15,457 nt of DNA from the NCBI GenBank assembly GCA_041688385.1, contig JBDNIH010000205.1, forward strand, positions 1 through 15,457, given 5' to 3'. Source of the stretch: UBA7662 sp041688385. Lineage in GTDB: Bacteria; Bacteroidota; Bacteroidia; UBA7662. How positions within the stretch are numbered: position 1 is the stretch's first letter; every line of letters begins with the position of its first letter. Of the stretch, positions 13,508 through 15,457 are shown in pieces. The position numbers and the translations under genes are program-made. The notes beneath the pieces are model-generated. The model was not told the DNA's origin. It did no database searches and worked only from the letters and a program-made list of their open reading frames with translations.

Positions 13508-14782
13508 AACGGTAACATCATCGTCGAATTCCTGCTGTCCCTTAAAGGCAAATAGTGCTGCCATGAGCTGTGCATTGAGGGCTTCTACTGTCAGTGCATG
13601 CTCCTTTTCGAGCAGCCCTGCTATGCCTTCGCTACCGAATGCCTGGCCACGGTAATTGGTCAGCTCGCTGGCGCCATCTGTAAATGCTACCAACGTATCT
13701 CCGGGATACAGTTGTTCTTGGCCGACATTTAAAAAGGGCAATTCGGGGAACATGCCGAGTATGGTGGCGCCTTGTTTTAACTCGCTTATTTTACCCCGAC
13801 TGTACAAAAGTGGCGGAACATGTCCGGCGCTGATATATTCCAACAAACCAGTTTTGCGGTTGAGTTTGGCGACAAAAAGGGTAATGAATTTTTCGCCTTG
13901 GGTAATCGACAAGACCGCTTTGTTCAGTTCCTGCACCAAATCGTATAAACGTGGGTGAAAGCGGATGAGCGCTCGAAGATTGGCTTGAAAATTTGACATC
14001 AACAAAGCTGCTGGCACGCCCTTGCCTGACACATCAGCAACGCAAAACACCAGTTCGTCGTCGTTTACGGGAACAACATCGTAATAGTCGCCACCCACAT
14101 CGCGGTGGGGCAGATAAATTGCTTTCATCGCCACACCATCACCCGACGGCAATTCGCTGTTGTTGGGAATCAGCATGCTCTGCATCTGTGCGGCCAAAGC
14201 CAATTCGTTTCTGATTTTTTCCTGCTGCAGCTGGCGCTCTTGAAGTTTGCGGTTTTCGTTGGCCACAGCCACAATATTCGTCACCCCCTGCACATAACTC
14301 ATGATTTCCTTCCGCACATCGGGGTCGTCCTGCACTATAGGTCCGAGCAATACAAAAGCAATGGGGTCCTGCTTAAAAATGACAGGAACCACCCATTCAA
14401 ATTCGGGGAAAAGTTGTTTGAGCTCATTGCTTAGCGGGCCCATAACCCGATATTGAAAAAGTTTATCGGGATAAACCGGATAATTACTCATTTCCAATTG
14501 CCGAGAAGCATAACGGCGCCACTCGGGCTCCTGTAAATAGAGGAGGATACGTTTGATTTTCAACTCTTCTGTGAGCAGGTAGCGATAAATATCGATTAAA
14601 GCGGCTTGTGAGAAGTTGTAGTTGATGGCCTGGGTAAGTTGCAGCACCGCGTCGAGCTGGATGTTGCGCAGCTCTAACTTCCGAATCAGATCAATTGCGA
14701 CCTGCTCGGCATCGGTTCCTTGAAGTAAAACAGAGGATATCATGGCGGTAGAACGAAAGTTAGACCATTTTTGCCTTTCCAT
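13487..14782 (-). CDS. SpoIIE/RsbU-type PP2C serine phosphatase with N-terminal sensor region
   Basis: 431 residues from ATG 14782; an internal ATG at 14743 (418 residues) is an alternative. Residues about 30-175 look like a divergent GAF-type sensor (helical L-x-A-V-L-Q-L-T-Q-A-I-N, then strands). A charged helix (175-205, E-N-R-K-L-Q-E-R-Q) links it to the catalytic domain. The PP2C/SpoIIE motifs are complete: DVGGDYYDV (228-236), ADVSGKGVPAALLMSN (249-264), SAGHVPPLL (318-326), FTDGASE (367-373) and DDDVTVL (420-426). The metal-binding aspartates are all present, so it should be active. Relatives dephosphorylate anti-sigma-factor antagonists or other phosphoproteins in partner-switching pathways. 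No antagonist or kinase gene is in the window. No membrane helix is seen, so it should be cytoplasmic. Confidence 0.93.
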   Translation of the reverse strand: MERQKWSNFRSTAMISSVLLQGTDAEQVAIDLIRKLELRNIQLDAVLQLTQAINYNFSQAALIDIYRYLLTEELKIKRILLYLQEPEWRRYASRQLEMSNYPVYPDKLFQYRVMGPLSNELKQLFPEFEWVVPVIFKQDPIAFVLLGPIVQDDPDVRKEIMSYVQGVTNIVAVANENRKLQERQLQQEKIRNELALAAQMQSMLIPNNSELPSGDGVAMKAIYLPHRDVGGDYYDVVPVNDDELVFCVADVSGKGVPAALLMSNFQANLRALIRFHPRLYDLVQELNKAVLSITQGEKFITLFVAKLNRKTGLLEYISAGHVPPLLYSRGKISELKQGATILGMFPELPFLNVGQEQLYPGDTLVAFTDGASELTNYRGQAFGSEGIAGLLEKEHALTVEALNAQLMAALFAFKGQQEFDDDVTVLSLRFG

Positions 14783-14812
14783 CAAAAACTACCACTACCA
14801 GCAGTGTTAGCA

Positions 14813-14827
14813 CGCTGATTATCAGCG
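14813..14827. promoter_or_regulatory. Palindrome CGCTGAT-T-ATCAGCG, candidate operator
   Basis: This perfect seven-base inverted repeat around one central base lies 30 bp upstream of the phosphatase ATG at 14782. A half-site-like copy, ATCAGCGGT, occurs at 14821-14829 as part of the palindrome and again at 14929-14937. The placement fits an operator controlling the phosphatase gene. It could also be a small RNA hairpin. No TAnnTTTG box was found next to it. Confidence 0.35.
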
Positions 14828-14940
14828 GTCGCACCTTGCACAAAAAATGTTAAGTTTTAAAAAAATGACAACTGCATTTCTAACAGTCCTCGTTTGAACA
14901 TTATCCGATAAGCTAATCGCTCGCAATCATCAGCGGTAGA

Positions 14941-14988
14941 AGGCTGGATTTAAGTTTGATTGTTACAATAAACGCCTTAATCCAGCCT
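14941..14988. repeat. 48-bp nested imperfect palindrome
   Basis: The outer arms AGGCTGGATTTAAG (14941-14954) and CTTAATCCAGCCT (14976-14988) are complementary apart from one extra T. Exactly at their shared centre lies a second palindrome, ATTGT-T-ACAAT (14959-14969), and GTTT/AAAC can pair between them. The whole segment could form one long hairpin or a cruciform. There is no T run on either side, so it is not a standard intrinsic terminator. It may be a remnant of a small mobile element or a protein-binding site. Confidence 0.65.
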
Positions 14989-15193
14989 CAGCTGTTACCT
15001 CACAAGTAAAGGGTCGGTTTTCAGAAATAGCAAATTTTGTTATTTCAGGCCAGTATTTTATGCGCATCTCTAACTTTTGCCAATACCGGCTTCCTTTCAC
15101 GGGCTTAAAAAAGAATATTCCCACTTTATGCATTTTACAAAGCTCAGCAGTTGCAGTGCTGCAATGGATTAACTTTAACAAAAGAAAACCCAT
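14963..15193 (-). CDS. Hypothetical 76-residue ORF (doubtful)
   Basis: An ATG-initiated frame of 76 codons whose TAA stop falls in the middle of the 48-bp palindrome. I recognise no family, signal peptide or membrane segment. The composition (aromatic and basic residues around 26-60, for example V-G-I-F-F-F-K-P-V-K-G) is not obviously random. There is no promoter match or ribosome binding site. It could be a small real gene, a remnant, or chance. Confidence 0.2.
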   Translation of the reverse strand: MGFLLLKLIHCSTATAELCKMHKVGIFFFKPVKGSRYWQKLEMRIKYWPEITKFAISENRPFTCEVTAEAGLRRLL

Positions 15194-15286
15194 CCATCAC
15201 ATCAAGCAGGCACGCGCAATTTAAACCGCCCAGCGGGTATTTAAGCTAAGTTGCCACTACCTGTTTATCAGAGCAGCTTTCATCCC

Positions 15287-15457
15287 TTAAAAAGTATCCA
15301 AATCCACTGGGCGCAGAACGCCGAACCACTTCACTACTTTTTCACCCAGTGCACCTGCATCCACATGGATGATGTACATACCGCTGGCGATAGGAATACG
15401 CTGTTGATTCAGCAAATCCCAGTCTACAAAGGTCGTCGCATCGTCCTTGCGCAAGGT
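15287..15457 (-). CDS. C-terminus of a large secreted surface protein (5' partial)
   Basis: The minus strand is open from the window edge to TAA at 15287-15289, giving 56 residues. The text runs D-W-D-L-L-N, IPIASGMYIIHVDAG (21-35) and LGEKVVKWFGVLRPVDLDTF (37-56). P-[IV]-A-S-G-x-Y-[IL]-I-H-V-D followed by G-E-K-x-x-K-W-F-G is a C-terminal pattern I associate with large exported Bacteroidota proteins, ending in a beta-sandwich that resembles the last strands of type IX secretion sorting domains. The rest of the gene lies to the right of the window. The protein is inferred to be exported; its function cannot be read from this end. The call rests on an uninterrupted frame and this recognisable tail. 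Confidence 0.75.
   Translation of the reverse strand, partial: TLRKDDATTFVDWDLLNQQRIPIASGMYIIHVDAGALGEKVVKWFGVLRPVDLDTF

Larger units (their letters stand above)
14783..15286. other. 504-bp intergenic gap, no convincing gene
   Basis: This AT-rich space separates the phosphatase gene from the next minus-strand gene. It holds the operator-like palindrome at 14813-14827, the 48-bp nested palindrome at 14941-14988, a weak bulged hairpin at 15221-15244 (TTAAACCG / CGG-gta-TTTAA), a 16-codon plus-strand mini-frame at 14847-14897 (MLSFKKMTTAFLTVLV, resembling the first part of a signal peptide) and a 76-codon minus-strand frame at 14963-15193. The mini-frame could be the stub of a lost secreted-protein gene, but nothing continues it. 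Confidence 0.5.

Noticed and set aside
14105..14434. Plus-strand open frame of 109 codons
   Set aside because: It lies wholly inside the SpoIIE-type phosphatase gene on the opposite strand, where every catalytic motif is intact. The predicted protein has no family features.
14941..14988. Integron attC site
   Set aside because: The palindrome lacks the GTTRRRY/RYYYAAC core boxes at its ends, and there is no integrase or cassette array in the window.
1..15457. CRISPR array, phage, toxin-antitoxin or other defence system
   Set aside because: No regularly spaced repeats, cas genes, integrase, phage structural genes or recognisable toxin-antitoxin pairs were seen on either strand.

Overview
This looks like a chromosomal segment of a Bacteroidota bacterium, probably from the Saprospiria/Chitinophagia side of the phylum. 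The evidence is: a gliding-motility-type (CHU_C) C-terminal domain on one secreted protein; a second C-terminus typical of large secreted Bacteroidota proteins; DUF6588, START_2-like and SpoIIE/RsbU-like proteins of the kind found in this phylum; promoter-like sites matching the Bacteroidota -7 consensus TAnnTTTG; and weak or absent Shine-Dalgarno sequences. The lineage below phylum is inference.

Layout. 1-1116: the 3' end of a secreted PKD/Ig-like adhesin-type protein. 1217-1660: a small secreted DUF2147 protein. 1657-2334 (minus): a PAP2 membrane phosphatase whose stop codon overlaps that of DUF2147. 2335-2760: repeat-rich intergenic DNA, then a minus-strand elongator tRNA-Met with its own terminator and a promoter-like box. 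2899-7073: a compact plus-strand operon encoding a START-like protein, an LptF/LptG-type permease, a GT4-type and a GT2-type glycosyltransferase, closed by a hairpin. 7118-8266 (minus): a DUF6588 outer-membrane-type protein with the best promoter in the window. 8359-9390 (minus): a GT9 (heptosyltransferase-like) glycosyltransferase. Divergent from it, 9449-13507 encodes a Wzx-type flippase, a Wzz-type chain-length protein and a Wzy/WaaL-type polymerase or ligase. 13487-14782 (minus): a SpoIIE/PP2C-type phosphatase that overlaps the polymerase gene by 21 bp, tail to tail. 14783-15286: a gap with two palindromes and no convincing gene. 15287-15457 (minus): the C-terminal end of another secreted protein.

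How the genes fit together. The central 10 kb reads as cell-surface glycan assembly. Cytoplasmic or membrane glycosyltransferases (GT4, GT2, GT9) would build a lipid-linked oligosaccharide, the flippase would move it across the inner membrane, and the Wzz and Wzy/WaaL-type proteins would polymerise it or attach it. The LptF-like permease belongs to the family that extracts lipopolysaccharide from the inner membrane. The chain-length protein has no fused tyrosine kinase and no OPX export gene is present, so the set fits an O-antigen-like (Wzx/Wzy/Wzz) route better than a Wzc/Wza capsule route. The SpoIIE phosphatase next door could regulate the cluster, but only position supports that.

I see no defence system, CRISPR array, prophage or clearly novel multi-gene system. 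The points most worth a second look are non-coding: a 16-bp palindrome before the START-LptF operon, a 15-bp palindrome before the phosphatase gene, a 48-bp nested palindrome in the right-hand gap, intergenic repeats beside the tRNA, and an A·C mismatch in the tRNA anticodon stem.
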